Origin: Isoetes taiwanensis
Lineage: Eukaryota; Streptophyta; Lycopodiopsida; Isoetales; Isoetaceae
Assembly: GCA_021234155.1 (NCBI GenBank)
Contig: JAJEKV010000025.1
Coordinates: 18,775,558-18,839,557, forward strand
Direction: 5' to 3'
DNA: 64,000 nt
The translations under genes and the position numbers were made by a program. Below the pieces are notes generated by a model. It worked only from the letters and a program-made list of their open reading frames with translations, ran no database searches and was not told the origin of the DNA. Below are positions 22,371 to 34,152 of this stretch, in pieces; the stretch's first letter is position 1, and every line of letters starts with the position of its first letter.

Positions 22371-23550
22371 AATGAGACATGTCAAGAATCCTTTGATACA
22401 ATCATTAATGCTATCTATCAGTCTATCTTACTGAAGCCTCCAAACTTTGAAAAACGCTTTAAAGCTTACATCATTATTACAAAAAAGGCAATTGGTGTGG
22501 CATTACTCCAGGAAGACCATGTTATCTCTTTTGCCAGCAAGATGTGGTCTGACACTGAGTTGAGATATCCCAGACTCGAGAAAAGTGCAGCTGTATTAAT
22601 GTTCCTAATAGATAGACAAGGCCATCTTTTGCAAAACAATCACACTCAAGTTTACATGAAGCAAAATCCTTTATCCCTTCTATTTGCAAAAAAACAACCA
22701 AAGGCCAAGTTATGTGGATGGGCTTGCAAAATTCAGGCTTACAATATTACTGTCAAGGTGGTGAATTTAGTTGAAAATACTAGTTCATATTTACCTTATA
22801 CTTTGTTTGAACATGAGGATCAAGAGGGATTAAATGACACCGATTATGTTACTAACTTGATTGCTTTTCATGAAAAAGATTTGGATTGGCAGTTTGACAT
22901 CAGGAACTATTTGGAGAACAATGCGTTGCCAAAAGACATGAGTAGCAGTCAAGAAAGAAGATTCAAAGAGAAATGCAAGAAATTCAGATTGATTGGAGAA
23001 GTATTGTGCAAAGTTGACAAGGAAGGAGTGTTACTGAGATGTGTGGATCCTGGAGAAGCCAAAATGATTATTGAAACTTGGTATGAAGGCATCTGTGGTG
23101 GACACTTTGCTGCTGATACAACTGCAAAGAAAATCTTAAAGTCTGGATATTTTTGGCCTACCCTTTTTAAAGATTGCTATAAAGTCATTAAGTGTTGTCA
23201 TAAATGCCAAATTTTTGGCAAAAGGATGTTGCAACCAGCTCCTCTCACTGCCATAACTTCTCCAGGGCCATTTCAAACATGGGGACTTGATTTTATAGGT
23301 CCAATAGATCCCCCCTCATCAGCTCAGCACCAATTTATCCTTGTGGCCATAGATTATTTCACAAAATGGGCTGAAGCAGTTCCACTTAGAGAGGCAGCCT
23401 TCACCACATCAAGATTTCTCCATGAGAATATTTGTGCTCGATTTGGGATCCCTTTTAAAATTGTCTCTGATAGGGGAAGTCAATTCATGAGCCAAACTAT
23501 TGCCTTGCTGTTAGCTACTCTCAAAGTCAAAGCTCAACATACTACCCTCA
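22371..23550 (+). pseudogene. Outer gypsy RNase H and integrase N-terminal part
   Basis: RNase H remnant: YIIITKKAIGVALLQED and FASKMWSDTELRYPRLEKSA. The integrase follows with the zinc site GGHFAADTTAKKIL...CCHKC, in which the first His of the usual HxGxxGGH is Tyr. The core shows the first catalytic Asp in TWGLDFIGP and the second in IVSDRGSQFMS. The sequence reaches TYYPQG (with a one-base shift) at 23537-23553, and there the 34.8-kb element begins. The catalytic Glu lies on the far side, after 58345. Confidence 0.9.
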
Positions 23551-23576
23551 GGGTGAAAGCATGTTGTAGTGGAACA
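23551..23576 (+). repeat. Left terminal inverted repeat of the giant element
   Basis: Twenty-six bases identical to the reverse complement of 58319-58344. It begins GGGTGAAAGC and is preceded by CTCA. Confidence 0.85.
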
Positions 23577-23729
23577 AAAACGTGCATTTTAGCATCACAT
23601 TTTTGGGTGCTAAGTGTGGTGGGAACTACCGAATTTGTAGTGGGAGAGGCAGTTATTTTTTCAAAAATACACATGATTACTTATTCAAAATTTTGTCCTT
23701 TCAGTCTTATTCAGCAATGTACTCGATCA

Positions 23730-23860
23730 TTTTCCCTCAAAAACTCTGATCACGCTCCCTTAATCTGGCAAGACCATTTCTGATTCTGAATTTTCATTTT
23801 CCCTCAAAAACTCTGATCACGCTCCCTTAATCCGGCAAGACCATTTCTGATTTCTGGCAA
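23730..23860. repeat. Tandem duplication, about 66-bp period
   Basis: Two copies of a unit beginning CATTTTCCCTCAAAAACTCT and ending GCAAGACCATTTCTGATT, differing at one or two bases. It lies just before the left-end gene of the giant element. Confidence 0.8.
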
Positions 23861-23876
23861 GAAGATCGATCACGAA

Positions 23877-24537
23877 ATGGCTCTGATCATACCGGACTTG
23901 AATGCCACGGGATACACCTACAAGGAAATGTACAGGCAAGAAAAGCATTACGCCACACAAGAAGAAATCGAGTCCGTTTGGGGACCGAAAGTATTAGGAA
24001 AATCCACTTACAATGGGTTGCATTCTAGATTCTGGGATGCCCATGATTCTCCTCGTTGTTTAGAATATTGTTTTGTTTCATCATGCGGGTTGAAGAATCC
24101 GAGCAAGGAGAGGTATAATGAATATATGTGCCTTTACAAAAAATCCACAGGCGGGAAGTGTGCCCTGGGAGGCATGGCCTCACAGACTATGGTCATTGCG
24201 TATTACCTTCACACAAAAGGAAAAGAAATAAACCGGTTGAGTTTCGCAACAGCTTAAGAGAAAAAAGTCTCAAGCCTCTCCGTCCCCAACGTAAGAGGAA
24301 GCATGCAAGCATTTCAAATAGTGAGGAAGCGAGCAACATGCCACGATGATGCTTCCTCTCTTGAAATGACTAGGCCACAATTCAAGCCTCCTCAAGTCAG
24401 TAAGAAGAATCTCGAGGAAAATCACCGAAAAAATAGGTACTTTTCAACCCTCTTCTTCTGGAACCACCATATGATGCAATTTAATATTGGAACTGTTATG
24501 TTCCAGCAAGGTCTAGCAAGCTTGAACAATCAGGTAC
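23877..24537 (+). pseudogene. Unrecognised gene at left end of giant element
   Basis: The ATG at 23877 opens a 126-codon frame (MALIIPDLNATGYTYKEMYR...), with a Cys-containing middle part (YCFVSSCGLKNPSKERYNEY, KSTGGKCALGGMASQ). The frame stops at 24255. Coding-like sequence continues in other frames: a basic stretch PLRPQRKRKHASISNSEEAS, then NIGTVMFQQGLASLNNQ, ending at a splice-donor-like CAG/GTACGC near 24533. This suggests a once-spliced gene with later indels. It starts 326 bp inside the left repeat, so it probably belongs to the transposon. Function unknown. Confidence 0.5.
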
Positions 24538-27500
24538 GCCACTTACTTCTTCATTTGGGTGTGTTGTAAGTTATGTGTAGGAAATTTGTGCTTCTAGTTT
24601 CGAGTTGTGGTGGATAATTTCAGTTCACAGTAGTATGTAGCTCCAAATGTGTTACAGGACAGTCATATGGTGCCAATTATCTATCTATCTTGCCCGTTGA
24701 ATGTTTTTAAATTATTTTTATCCCTTCGATTTATCTGCGGTGGACGGTTTTTTTTTCTCTCTTTGACCTCTCTCTTTGACGTGAACGATCCTGCCCTGCC
24801 CTGTCGAACCAAATCTTTTGAAGAACAGTCTTTTAGAGTGCTAGATCACATTTTGTTTTTTTCCTGAGCAAATTGGCGCAGAATTTCTAAAATTGGTTCA
24901 CATGGATCCGCAATACCTGCTGGGCACCAAGATCATTCTATTTCTCACAAAGATCATTCTATTTCTCAACCAAGATCCCTCTGCCGTGAGGCTTCGTTAC
25001 AAAAATCCCTTTGTATCTCAACACTCTGGCCCGCCGGAGTTTTATAAATGCCATCCTCGATTTGAAGCTTTTGAAGTTGAAGCTTTGGCTATGGCGGACA
25101 AAAAAGACCTCCGTTCGACGCCCCACGCCATTTTAAGATAGTATGTGCAGCATCTCATCCTTTAATTTCTTATATTGAATTTCATCTGTCAGATTTACCG
25201 GTTTTGTTTGTAGGTTAGGAAGACCCAAAGCGGGAGAGCCTGCGAGCCGATAGATTTCTTTAAGATCCAAAGCAGAGGCCGGATTCTTGACACAGATCCT
25301 GAAGCACCCAAAATAATCAATCGTTTAGCTATGTTTAGAACCATGTCGAATGGCCATCAAGCTTGCAAACGAGCGGTTCTCCTGAAGTTTGAGATATGTT
25401 TTCGTCTGATTCTCTTTCTTGCATCAGTTGCAATCGTTAGGGTTTTGTATTTAAAACTTATTTCCGTGTGCTATCATTTTCCTTTATCTAATCGCATTTA
25501 TACTAATTCCACTTTTTTCCTTATCATGTTCGTTGCCTTGCAGGCCAATTTTTCCTTGGATTAAATCTTTTGGAGCAGCATTCAGTCATCTATTCAGTGG
25601 TAATCGCTGAAAGGCCCAGCTTCTTTCTTGTGTGTTGAATTCCATTTTCCATAGCTTTAACACAAGAGTTCTTCTGAATATGGATTTTTTGGATTTGGAA
25701 ACTCTTAAAGTTGGGTACGATTCTTCAACAATTTTGTTTTTTGTAGATCCTTATTTCATCCAGGTGATAAGAAAAGGACTTGTACGTTTTCTTCTCAGGG
25801 CTGCAGATTATTTTGTGCAGGGAAGAATGAAGTTTTATTATATTATATGCAAGACATGTCCATATTGGTTATAGCTCTGGTAAGATCTTTCTCCCTGCTC
25901 ATAGTTTCAGGTTGCCATGTCTTTGGAATGCTCTGTTGGAGCCTAATATAAGATTTGACATAGAGCTAAGGCAATGTTCACCTATTTCAAGAAGACCAGA
26001 ACTGTAGATCTATTAAACTTTTTAGATTCTTTAAATAAAGTTTCTGGTCTATTAAGCTTTAGCTGGTACTCTTATAATCAGTTTGCTGACTTTTTTAGTG
26101 TGTTTCTAATGGATTGTCAAGGTCTTCTTTGAAAGCCAGTTCATTTAGGGTTGACAAAGCTCTTAGTTATCATGATATTGCTCTTGGCTATTATGAGTAG
26201 ATTCTTCTGTATCCTTGTTTTTCATGAGCAGAAGACTTCGTACAAGAAGAGGTCTGATATTATATTGTATTCGGTCCATATATGCATAGGTTCATAGAAG
26301 TTTGAGTTTCTTTGTGATTTTCATACATTTAGATGCCTTGCAGGAGAGTTGAAAAAGATAGTTCATAGAGAGAAGGGCTTGATTATGGTAATAACAGAGT
26401 GAACTCATAGATCTGACTGTACTGTTGCAGATTCTGCTTCACTTGAAGAACTTGGATCTCAATTCCACGGTATTGGAATAAGCTAGATCGATCCATTCAG
26501 GTAAAAGTCTCCCCTTTCCTCTCATTTTCATTTCTTTCGTTTGATTATTACGGTTATTTTCTGTATACTTTCCATGAAATTAGGTTGATCCTCCCATTTC
26601 CTTTGATGGTTATGGTTAGTTTTATGGATTTGCTCATGTTTTGCCCTCTGGCCATGAAAAAAGCTCTGGCTTCCTTGTTTTGGGAAAATGCCGCAAACAT
26701 CCATTTTATGCCAGAACGTCTTCTTATTCATACAGTAGAGGTAGATACTGTTCTATGTCTTCATGTTAGTGTTTCTGTTCAAACTTGCCCCTGGTATACA
26801 TTTAGATCATGCCCACTAAGCATTCTGAAGACATCTGCAGCAAAACATAATGTTCATCGACATAGCAGAAATTAACATGCAAGAGATCCTTTGTTGTTAC
26901 AAAACTGGGCATGTTGCCCATAGTGGTAATTGGATGTGCAATAGTCAGTAAAAAAAGTAATGCTCTCAGACTATCACATGGATCACCATGTGATTATAAC
27001 AAAATCAGGAAGTGCTCGCAAAAAAGATAGATAATTATATTCCATGTTTCTCTTCTTATTCATACAATAGAGGTGGGTACTCTTCTATGTTTTCATGTTC
27101 TTTCAAGCCGCTCAAAACTTGTCCATGTTATACATTTAGAGCATGCCCACTAAGCATTTTGAAGACATCTGCAGCAAAACATAATGTTCATCAACATAGC
27201 AGAAATTAACATGGAAGAGATCCTTTATTGTTACAAAACTGGGCATGTTGTCCATAGTGGTAATTGGATGTGCAATAGTCAGTCAAAAAAGTAGCGCTCT
27301 TAGGTCATCACATGGATCATCAGGTGATTATAACAAAATCACAAAGATCCAAAAAGATTTGAGAATTGTATGGTTAAGAATTTTCAAAATGAGCAGTTTT
27401 AGATAACAGTGATTTTGACTGCAAATGTACAAAGAAAAAATATGGCCATTGTCCAATTGGAGTTCAGGACTATCTTCAAGATTTATTGTGTGCATAGACA

Positions 27501-27714
27501 AATAAGCATACTTGATCTGGTGCCACTTAAGTTCATCGGCAGTTTGTTAGCAACATGGTTTTGTTGTTTAACCTTTTTACTGCTTGGATTGTTGCTGTCC
27601 ATATATGTACCCATTCTGCAATCTATGCTTAAAACCATGCCATCCCTGTAAATGGAACCATGTTTATTGCAATATTGTATGAGATAAGCTAATATAGAAG
27701 CTTGAATGTAGGAA
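24538..27714 (+). pseudogene. Exon-like gene fragments, probably Helitron cargo
   Basis: Mostly non-coding with intron-like T-rich stretches. Exon-like segments occur at 24870-25140 (ending GCCATTTTAAG before GTATGTG) and 25214-25395, which encodes ACEPIDFFKIQSRGRILDTD and NRLAMFRTMSNGHQACKRAV after a TTTGTAG acceptor. A short one at about 25546-25600 encodes PIFPWIKSFGAAFSHLF. I do not recognise their parent genes. The mixture of exon and intron pieces upstream of a Helitron 3' end fits gene-fragment capture. The 5' end of that Helitron was not found. Confidence 0.4.
26715..27345. repeat. Tandem duplication of about 330 bp
   Basis: The segment 26715-27005 is repeated at about 27045-27345 with some differences (both contain GCCCACTAAGCATT and GACATCTGCAGCAAAACATA). 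No coding function seen. Confidence 0.75.
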
Positions 27715-27763
27715 TTGGAGCTTTTTGAAGATGATGCCAATGTCTACAAGTTAGTGGGTCTAG
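27712..27763 (+). pseudogene. Captured exon fragment of prefoldin subunit 6
   Basis: After a GAATGTAG acceptor-like site the sequence encodes ELELFEDDANVYKLVG. This closely matches the conserved prefoldin-6 segment in plants (ELDLLEEDANVYKLIG from general knowledge). The expected continuation PVLVKQDL is absent. The frame runs instead into LAIATGFLVYLIFKLCG, a hydrophobic stretch of unknown origin, and ends at 27958. Prefoldin 6 is a subunit of the hexameric co-chaperone that delivers actin and tubulin to CCT. Only this short piece is present, so it is gene debris carried by a mobile element. Confidence 0.6.
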
Positions 27764-27959
27764 CGATCGCAACCGGTTTCCTGGTGTACTTAATTTTTAA
27801 GCTTTGCGGCCAAGCATCAAGCAATGGAGGAACAGGAAACACTGGAGCCAGGTCATCGCGATGTCCTTGCATTCAAAATACTAATGCTTCCGTTTCTTCG
27901 TGTTTCCAAGTAATGGAGTTGCAAGCTCCAGTTTTGTGTTGGTTATTCCCTGTTTTTTA

Positions 27960-29245
27960 ATTTCTCTTGCAAGATAACATAGAATGCGTCACTAACAGTG
28001 CGAATTCAATAATGACATGCATCAAGATCACTTGGCGACACATTTAGACCAGCTTTGATTTCTCTTTGGCATTGAGTCATGGGATGGGACAAGCAAATAA
28101 CAATTGATCAGTCATGAGCGTGGGATCACATTCGTGAGAAAGGCCATATCTGTTTTAGAAACATCTGAGATCTGCATTAGTATATGGCAATGGAGTCTGC
28201 ATTACCATAAACAAACTATATAAGATAATGAGTCCATCCTTTACCAACTATTGAAATCTTGCCATCACAGATCGGTTTGTTCCTCTTTTCTTAAGCATTA
28301 GTCTATTATTTGATGCATAATAAATCTACAAAACTACATTTTCCAATTCTCGCTATATTGCATAGAAAGAATGACTATAGATACCTAAAATAATGGGATG
28401 GGATGCCTTGTTTTTGTTGTAGGTTATGCTTTCGATCTGATAAACAGAGTTTCTTTTTTCTTTGAATTACAATGTGGCTTGAGGGGACATTGCATCTACT
28501 TATAATATACAAAACGTGTGCTTCTTGCGTGGTTTAGTGTTATGGAAAGTACATTATGGTCTCAAAATCCATTCAAAGTAATGCGTCAACTATAGGACTT
28601 TTTCCATATATTGTTAAAGTGGAAAGCTCCTAAGAGCAGCTGCTTGTGGTGGGTCTTGCAGGATCTTTGAGGATGATTCCTTACATTGTTTTCTTCAGTC
28701 CTAGATATCGTGTAGTTCCAGCTCTACAGGTGTATGGCAGTGAACTCGGCTAAGTATATCAAGCAATGTTAAAGAACTTTCATACTGTAAGCCAAAGGCA
28801 GTCCATTTGGGCAAGGAAATGATACCACCTTATACAATAATATGTTCTTTGATACATCTCAAAGGGCCTGTTGTACAACAGGTTAGCAGGTTATGCAGCA
28901 TCATAGATAGACCCATTGGAAAGCAGACAAGCAAACATTAGTAGATCTAATTTGCACTTTTAATGAAGCCATTATTCACAGCCAAGATAAGCGCTCCAGT
29001 TTTGAATCTCTATAGAATGATGTCTTCTATAAAGCTAATAATTTGAAGCTTCCACCAAAATGTAGCTCTCCAATAGTAGCAGTAGGTTTATCATTGGAAT
29101 TGTTCATTGTCTTTTAAATTGAGGGCATATATTATTTATTGTGAAACTCAATTTTTTATTGCAACATTATTATTTGTTCTACTTTTAACTTTAATAGGCA
29201 TTTACCTCATATTATTATTAAATTTTGAACTTATGCCCGACAAAA
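27960..29245. other. Non-coding interior of putative Helitron
   Basis: About 1.3 kb of AT-rich DNA with no open frame of note and no domain recognised, leading up to the Helitron 3' hairpin. Confidence 0.4.
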
Positions 29246-29273
29246 GCCCAGCAACGCTGGGCACTTTTTCTAG
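29246..29273 (+). mobile_element. Helitron 3' terminus, plus orientation
   Basis: The hairpin GCCCAGCAACGCTGGGC (7-bp stem, 3-base loop, 29246-29262) is followed 7 bases later by CTAG, then T. This is the standard Helitron right end (hairpin plus CTRR, inserted before T). A near-identical terminus occurs in the opposite orientation at 45979-46006. The element's 5' TC end was not identified. Confidence 0.8.
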
Positions 29274-29289
29274 TATATTAATAATGTAG

Positions 29290-29805
29290 TTTGTAGCATA
29301 TGTAGTGTCACATATAGTACCAAACGTGGTACCTTATCTGAATAGTAAATTGGCTTCCATATGTTTCTATCATATGTGATGTTAGATATGGTGATACTTG
29401 TGAATGGTGGATTGTCTGCCATATGTGGTGCCAACTGCTGCGCTAAATATTGCACCACGCTATCTGCCACATATGGGGTGGTGGATGCCTGCCGGATGTG
29501 GTGCCTTCTGTGCATTGTGGTGCCACATGTGGTGTCTAATGTGGCACCACTATGGATCCACATTTTGCACCACATGTGGTGTCTTTGACGCCATTTGTGG
29601 TGCGAAGTAATGGATTGCCATATGTGGTGCCTTGGGTGCATTGTGGTGCCATATGTGGTGTGGCATATGGCACCAGTTTGGTGCCACATGCCACACCACA
29701 TGTGGTGAATATGACGCCATTTGTGGTGCAAAGTTTGTCATGATGGAATTTGTGGTGTGTAAAAGTGGTGCCGTTGTGTCATGTGGTACTAACCTTGATT
29801 ACTTT
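29290..29805. repeat. TGTGGTGCC motif array 1
   Basis: About 500 bp in which CATATGTGGTGCC and variants recur irregularly, more than ten times, on both strands. It ends a few bases before a CTTTCCAG acceptor-like site that opens the exon at 29813. The same core TGTGGTG recurs in four other arrays and at both ends of the giant element. Confidence 0.8.
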
Positions 29806-29812
29806 CCAGCTT

Positions 29813-31839
29813 GAATTCAACAGAACTGGGAGAATGGATCAACTCTACAAGATCGAAAGTGATTCGAGTGTAAGGCAAGGTTGCAAACTTGTGATCAAAG
29901 CCCCAGGTGCTACAAATGAAGGTTCAAAGAACTTGAGTTCCGAATCGAGAAGATGAATAAAGATTTAAAAAAATGGAAGGAATGATTAAGGATAAACCAA
30001 GTCGTGGCAGACGGTATTCGGGCTATATGCCAAGATACGAGGCCGAAATAAGGAACTATTACCGTAACTTGAGCGGATAAAAATCGAGGAGCTTAATCTG
30101 CTGTCGCCGGGGAAGCATTAACAACAAAGATTGAAAGTGCCGGAAAACCAAGGTTAGAGAGGTTTCCCGTCTTGCAAGGGCCGCCTTCCTTTATTTGTCT
30201 TGATCCACTACTTCCGCACCTTGATAAGGTCAAGATTATGGTAGTGGTTGTCCATTCTGTGGCAAGATCCTCCAAAGGATGGGGAAACCACTACCAACTT
30301 TGATTGCTAAATGCAACACCAATACCATCTTCCATGTCCGCAAAATTTTGAGGTACTTCATAACAAAATTTCTGAAGTGCTTAGTATAATTGTATTCTCA
30401 TTGACAAATTTATGCTTCACTTTGCGTGATTTGTAATCATTGTTGCATTGAGAATTGTTTGCCATGAATTTTCTACAAAGATGGGTACAAGCCTTAGGTG
30501 TGAGTAGGGAGGATCAAAAGGAACTTCAAGCTACACGAGGCACTTACAGTGAGCACTTATAGGTAGCTTAGTTTACATGCTAAGGGCCTGATGTAAGGGA
30601 CAGATGCCAATTAGGATTAGTGGACTTCCTAATCTTTCACCCCGGCTTAGTCTCTTTTCGTTTGTCTGCGCTTGTCGATCTAATTTGCCCCCTAGGATGA
30701 GGTCGCTCACTCATTTTAGGTGGCGAATTAGATACAGCAATCAGGAACCTCGAAAAGGGAGTAAGCCCGACATAAAACAAGATAGCAATCTTTCATCCTG
30801 GCTTAGTCTCTTCCATCCTGGCTGGCTTAGTCTCTTTTGCTTAGTCTCTTTCATCCTGGCTGGCTTAGTCTCTTTTGTTTGTCCTGTTTGATGTATCTAA
30901 TTTGCCCCCTAGAATGAGGTCGCTCACTCACTTTAGGTGGCGAATTAGATACATCAAGCAGGAAACTCGAAAAGGGAGTAAGCCCGACATAAAACAAAGG
31001 GTACCTCAGTGAGCCAAACACCATGATCTGTCCAAACAGCTGGAGCCCTGACAGAGTAGATGGCAATTTCCTCATGAATGATCTAAAGGTTTGGCTTCAG
31101 GGGTTGCTGAAGGCAGGGAATGTGCAAAGTTATGTCGAAAGCAACAAAATGCTGAATATGTTTGACACTGAGAGTCAAATTTGTATTAATATGATGAAAA
31201 AATATAGAACTAAAGCCTAGAAATAGTATTATTGTGTATATGATGTAACCTCTCTTGACTTTTTAATATAAACAAAGTTTTACTTCAATTGTTCATTTCT
31301 TGGCTATTTCAATGTTCCTCAAGGTTTTCAATGATCTTCCATTTGCTGAATGTAAACTTACACCACCAAAGACGAGGACCGCAGCAGTTAAGAGCGCACA
31401 TCCCACCGTAACACTTGCCACTTGAAGTGTTTAAAGGATAGCCAGAGCCTCTTGTGCTTGATCAAGAGGCAATCAGAATATTGGAGAAAAGTAGGGATTG
31501 GTTCGATGTGGGATAGTCCATTTCTTCATGAGGTTAGTAATTTAATATAAACAACTTCAGATTTGAAGTCTTCCATTGTTTCTTAAATCATCTTGTTTTA
31601 CCGCATCTTGACTTTGGCGGTGTATGCACCAATTTCATCAAGCATGACATGGAACGTAGGTTCCATTTCATGGATCCGCCATTTACACATTATTGCCGAA
31701 TCGAGCTTGCTTCAAAGGACAAATTGTTGAACCCTCAACTTGCAATTTCGAATGTACCATTCTCGCCAAAGATGTTATCGCCAAAGACTCGACAAGTTGT
31801 ATGTCATTGTAGGTCTTGGAGGTCAGCCAGTTAAATGTC
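29813..31839 (+). pseudogene. Decayed multi-exon gene of the giant element, left part
   Basis: Coding-like segments separated by introns and indels. 29813-29956 encodes MDQLYKIESDSSVRQGCKLV. About 29975-30080 encodes MIKDKPSRGRRYSGYMPRYE. About 30240-30310 holds a Cys/His cluster, GCPFCGKILQRMG...LIAKC. About 31440-31520 encodes LVLDQEAIRILEKSRDWFDV, ending before GTTAGTA. The last exon runs into the chromovirus at 31839 (YVIVGLGGQPVKC) and continues at 44753. I do not recognise the protein. TGTGGTG arrays flank both ends of this gene. Confidence 0.45.
30625..31000. repeat. Duplicated segment with a foldback hairpin
   Basis: A segment of about 115-160 bp occurs twice (about 30625-30780 and 30840-31000), sharing TTTGCCCCCTA...GAGGTCGCTCACTCA and AAAAGGGAGTAAGCCCGACA. 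Each copy contains inverted arms of about 20 bp (GTATCTAATT / AATTAGATAC) around the GAGGTCGCTCACTCA core. GGCTTAGTCTCTTTC is also repeated between them. Confidence 0.7.
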
Positions 31840-33325
31840 TGTGACGTCCCCTACTCGTTTACGATGCCCGCACCGTATACAAACATGAGTTCATCCCCCG
31901 CACCAGCTCCACACTGATACGGGGCCCTTCACATATCATCGTGGACCGCCTAGAGTCCACGAAGGGGAGAGTGAAGGGGTCATTTTACCCCGCCTCCCTC
32001 GGGGCCTACCTAGTCTGCGAAGCATAAACATACACGCCAAGAACATAACATCATATATCCACCTCGAAGGGTGGCACATCAACATCTGCATAGACAAAGA
32101 TCAGCACAATACAAAGGAAGTTCCTGCCCAAGGCTCAGACTCCAGGGGGATGACTGACAAGCTTGGGTCTCCGTGAGTTCAATCGCGCATGTAATCATGA
32201 CAATGGATTGGGCTGGCATAAGAACATGGCTTATCCGCCCCTCCTGTGCACACTTTGCAGAGTAGGTTGAAAAGTGTTGGGACCTGACTGTAGCCCGCTG
32301 GGTGCATAGCCAAAGGGGCTATTCCTGGGTTACATCTCCCCAGTCCCGATGGGGCAGGTAGGGATTACTCCCTCCAGAGATCTACATGCTGACCCAAGGT
32401 GACTAGAGGGCCACTGCCCTTATTCGACTTAACCCACTGGAAGGTGAACACCACCCCACGGGTGTCGAGCCCATGCCTTGCCCGCACTCAGTGGCAAGCC
32501 ATTAGACCTAGTCACTCTGATCCCCGGTAGGCCTTACACACCAGAGGGATCGGTCAAGGGTTAGAACACGAACCTCATTCTAAGCCAGTCTGGCCCCTTC
32601 ACCCACAACCAGGTGGGCTCTTGTACACAGGCCGAATTCTAATAATGCACTAAGAGGGACTAGCTAGGAGCATCATCTACTAAGCTTTAAGTCTCTACCC
32701 CCCCTTCCCAATACAAGGAGTCCACAGAATACATCCGTCCATCATATAAACATAAGTAATAAGAACTAATCTAACACATAGAGTTAGGTTCATTAGTTAG
32801 AATCAATCTCAGGGTCTACTTGGCTACTAAGGGCAATTTAATAGGCTAAACCTACTGGTTCGAAGGCTGGAATAAGGTTTAGGCTATTCAATCGACCAAA
32901 TACCTGATCCCTGGTTCACTCCTCTTGATCCGAAGGCGTCCATGTCTCTGTTCTGCTTCGAGATGCGGTCGGAAGGATGATCTGACAGGCTGGGGCGCAC
33001 GGCCAGATCGTGGGAGTTGGAATTGACTCCTCAGGCGCGCGAATCGGGGCTCGGAAGGTCTGTGGGCGAAAAAGGGAATGTTAGGGTTTGGTGCCTTATG
33101 TAGGCTATCAGTTAGGTTTAGGGCTTCCATGACCCTTGGTCTACCTTTAATGGGTTAAAGGTCTAAAGGTGCGCGCATTGCTAAGTGTGCGCACCATTGC
33201 AAGTTGCCCCCTAGGGCGTCCTTGCTTGGGTACACGTCGGCGTACACGTCGACTGGACGGCGTGTACGCGTGACGGCGCAGTACGGTATACGTCTTGAGA
33301 CCGTATATCGTACTGGAACGTCACA
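31840..33325 (-). repeat. Chromovirus 3' LTR (1486 bp)
   Basis: Bounded by TGTGACGTCCCC (plus reading) and GGAACGTCACA. Similar to 43234-44747 throughout, but unevenly: the middle about 650 bp is nearly identical, while the last about 150 bp (the U3 start on the minus strand) is strongly diverged. An 80-codon frame inside it is shared with the other LTR and is not a gene. Confidence 0.95.
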
Positions 33326-33340
33326 TTCTCCCCACCTTGA
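33326..33340 (-). promoter_or_regulatory. Chromovirus polypurine tract
   Basis: On the minus strand AAGGTGGGGAGAA directly precedes the 3' LTR, the usual primer site for plus-strand synthesis. Confidence 0.8.
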
Positions 33341-34152
33341 ATTGATGTTGTCCGCAGCATCTTCGGTCTCCCCACCTTGGGATCTTCTTAACCTGCAATC
33401 AACCTCGTGCATACCATATACTTATTATTATAGTTATACATTTAATAGGATTACCTCAAGGTAATACTTATAGAACATTATTGTGCTATTAATCAATCCA
33501 ATAGTTATCACTTGTCATTATAACAATAACTCCTAGTGTTTCGGTTTATTATTATATATACAATTATTGCTCGAGGTACTCTTTATTCCTTGCAACACAT
33601 TATAACAAAACTGTGTTGCAAGTCTTCGTAGTTCGACCTAGTGGCCCTCCGGAGCGCTCTATTGGCCTGCAGGTCAACACTACGTTAGTACCATAAATAT
33701 TAATAAAATTTTGGTTATATGGTGACCACCCCACCTATCTACATGGATGCATGGCTAATCTCCCGGCGTAGGAAGAGGGTGAATCTTTCATTATGGCCGT
33801 GGAGACAGCGCCTATATGCCTATATGCCGCTCATGCCTACACCCTAGTTGCCCAGCGTGGCGGATAGGTCCTTCCTGTATATGGGGCGTGAAGGCCAGAT
33901 TCCTCCTATCAAAGCATATATGGGGCTAGAGGTGCTTTTCCTATCAATGCATTCCTCAATGACCTCCTTTCTCTCGAGGTCGTCTACTTCCGTGGAACAG
34001 AAGTAGACTTTCCAAGCGGAACCGCGGTCATGCCTACATTGACATTACACCACGTCCTAGAGATCGCCGTAGTGATCTCATCATCGGTAACAACGCATGC
34101 AACCCTTACCTCATAGGTTGCATGCGTAGATTATACTTAACTAGGCAAGCTA
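33341..34152. other. Chromovirus 3' untranslated region
   Basis: About 800 bp between the end of pol and the polypurine tract, with no recognisable frame on either strand. Confidence 0.5.

Noticed and set aside
23551-23576. Terminal repeats as a CACTA (En/Spm) end because CACTACAA is present
   Set aside because: CACTACAA lies inside the repeat in the wrong orientation (it reads TTGTAGTG from the end inward), and the flanking repeat is 4 bp, not 2-3 bp.
29270-29731. His/Met/Thr-rich frames in the TGTGGTG array
   Set aside because: Products of the repeated DNA motif; several overlapping frames, no domain.
32888-33130. 80-codon frame in the chromovirus LTR, conserved at 44297-44539
   Set aside because: The two copies are the two LTRs of one element, so conservation reflects common origin, not selection on a protein.
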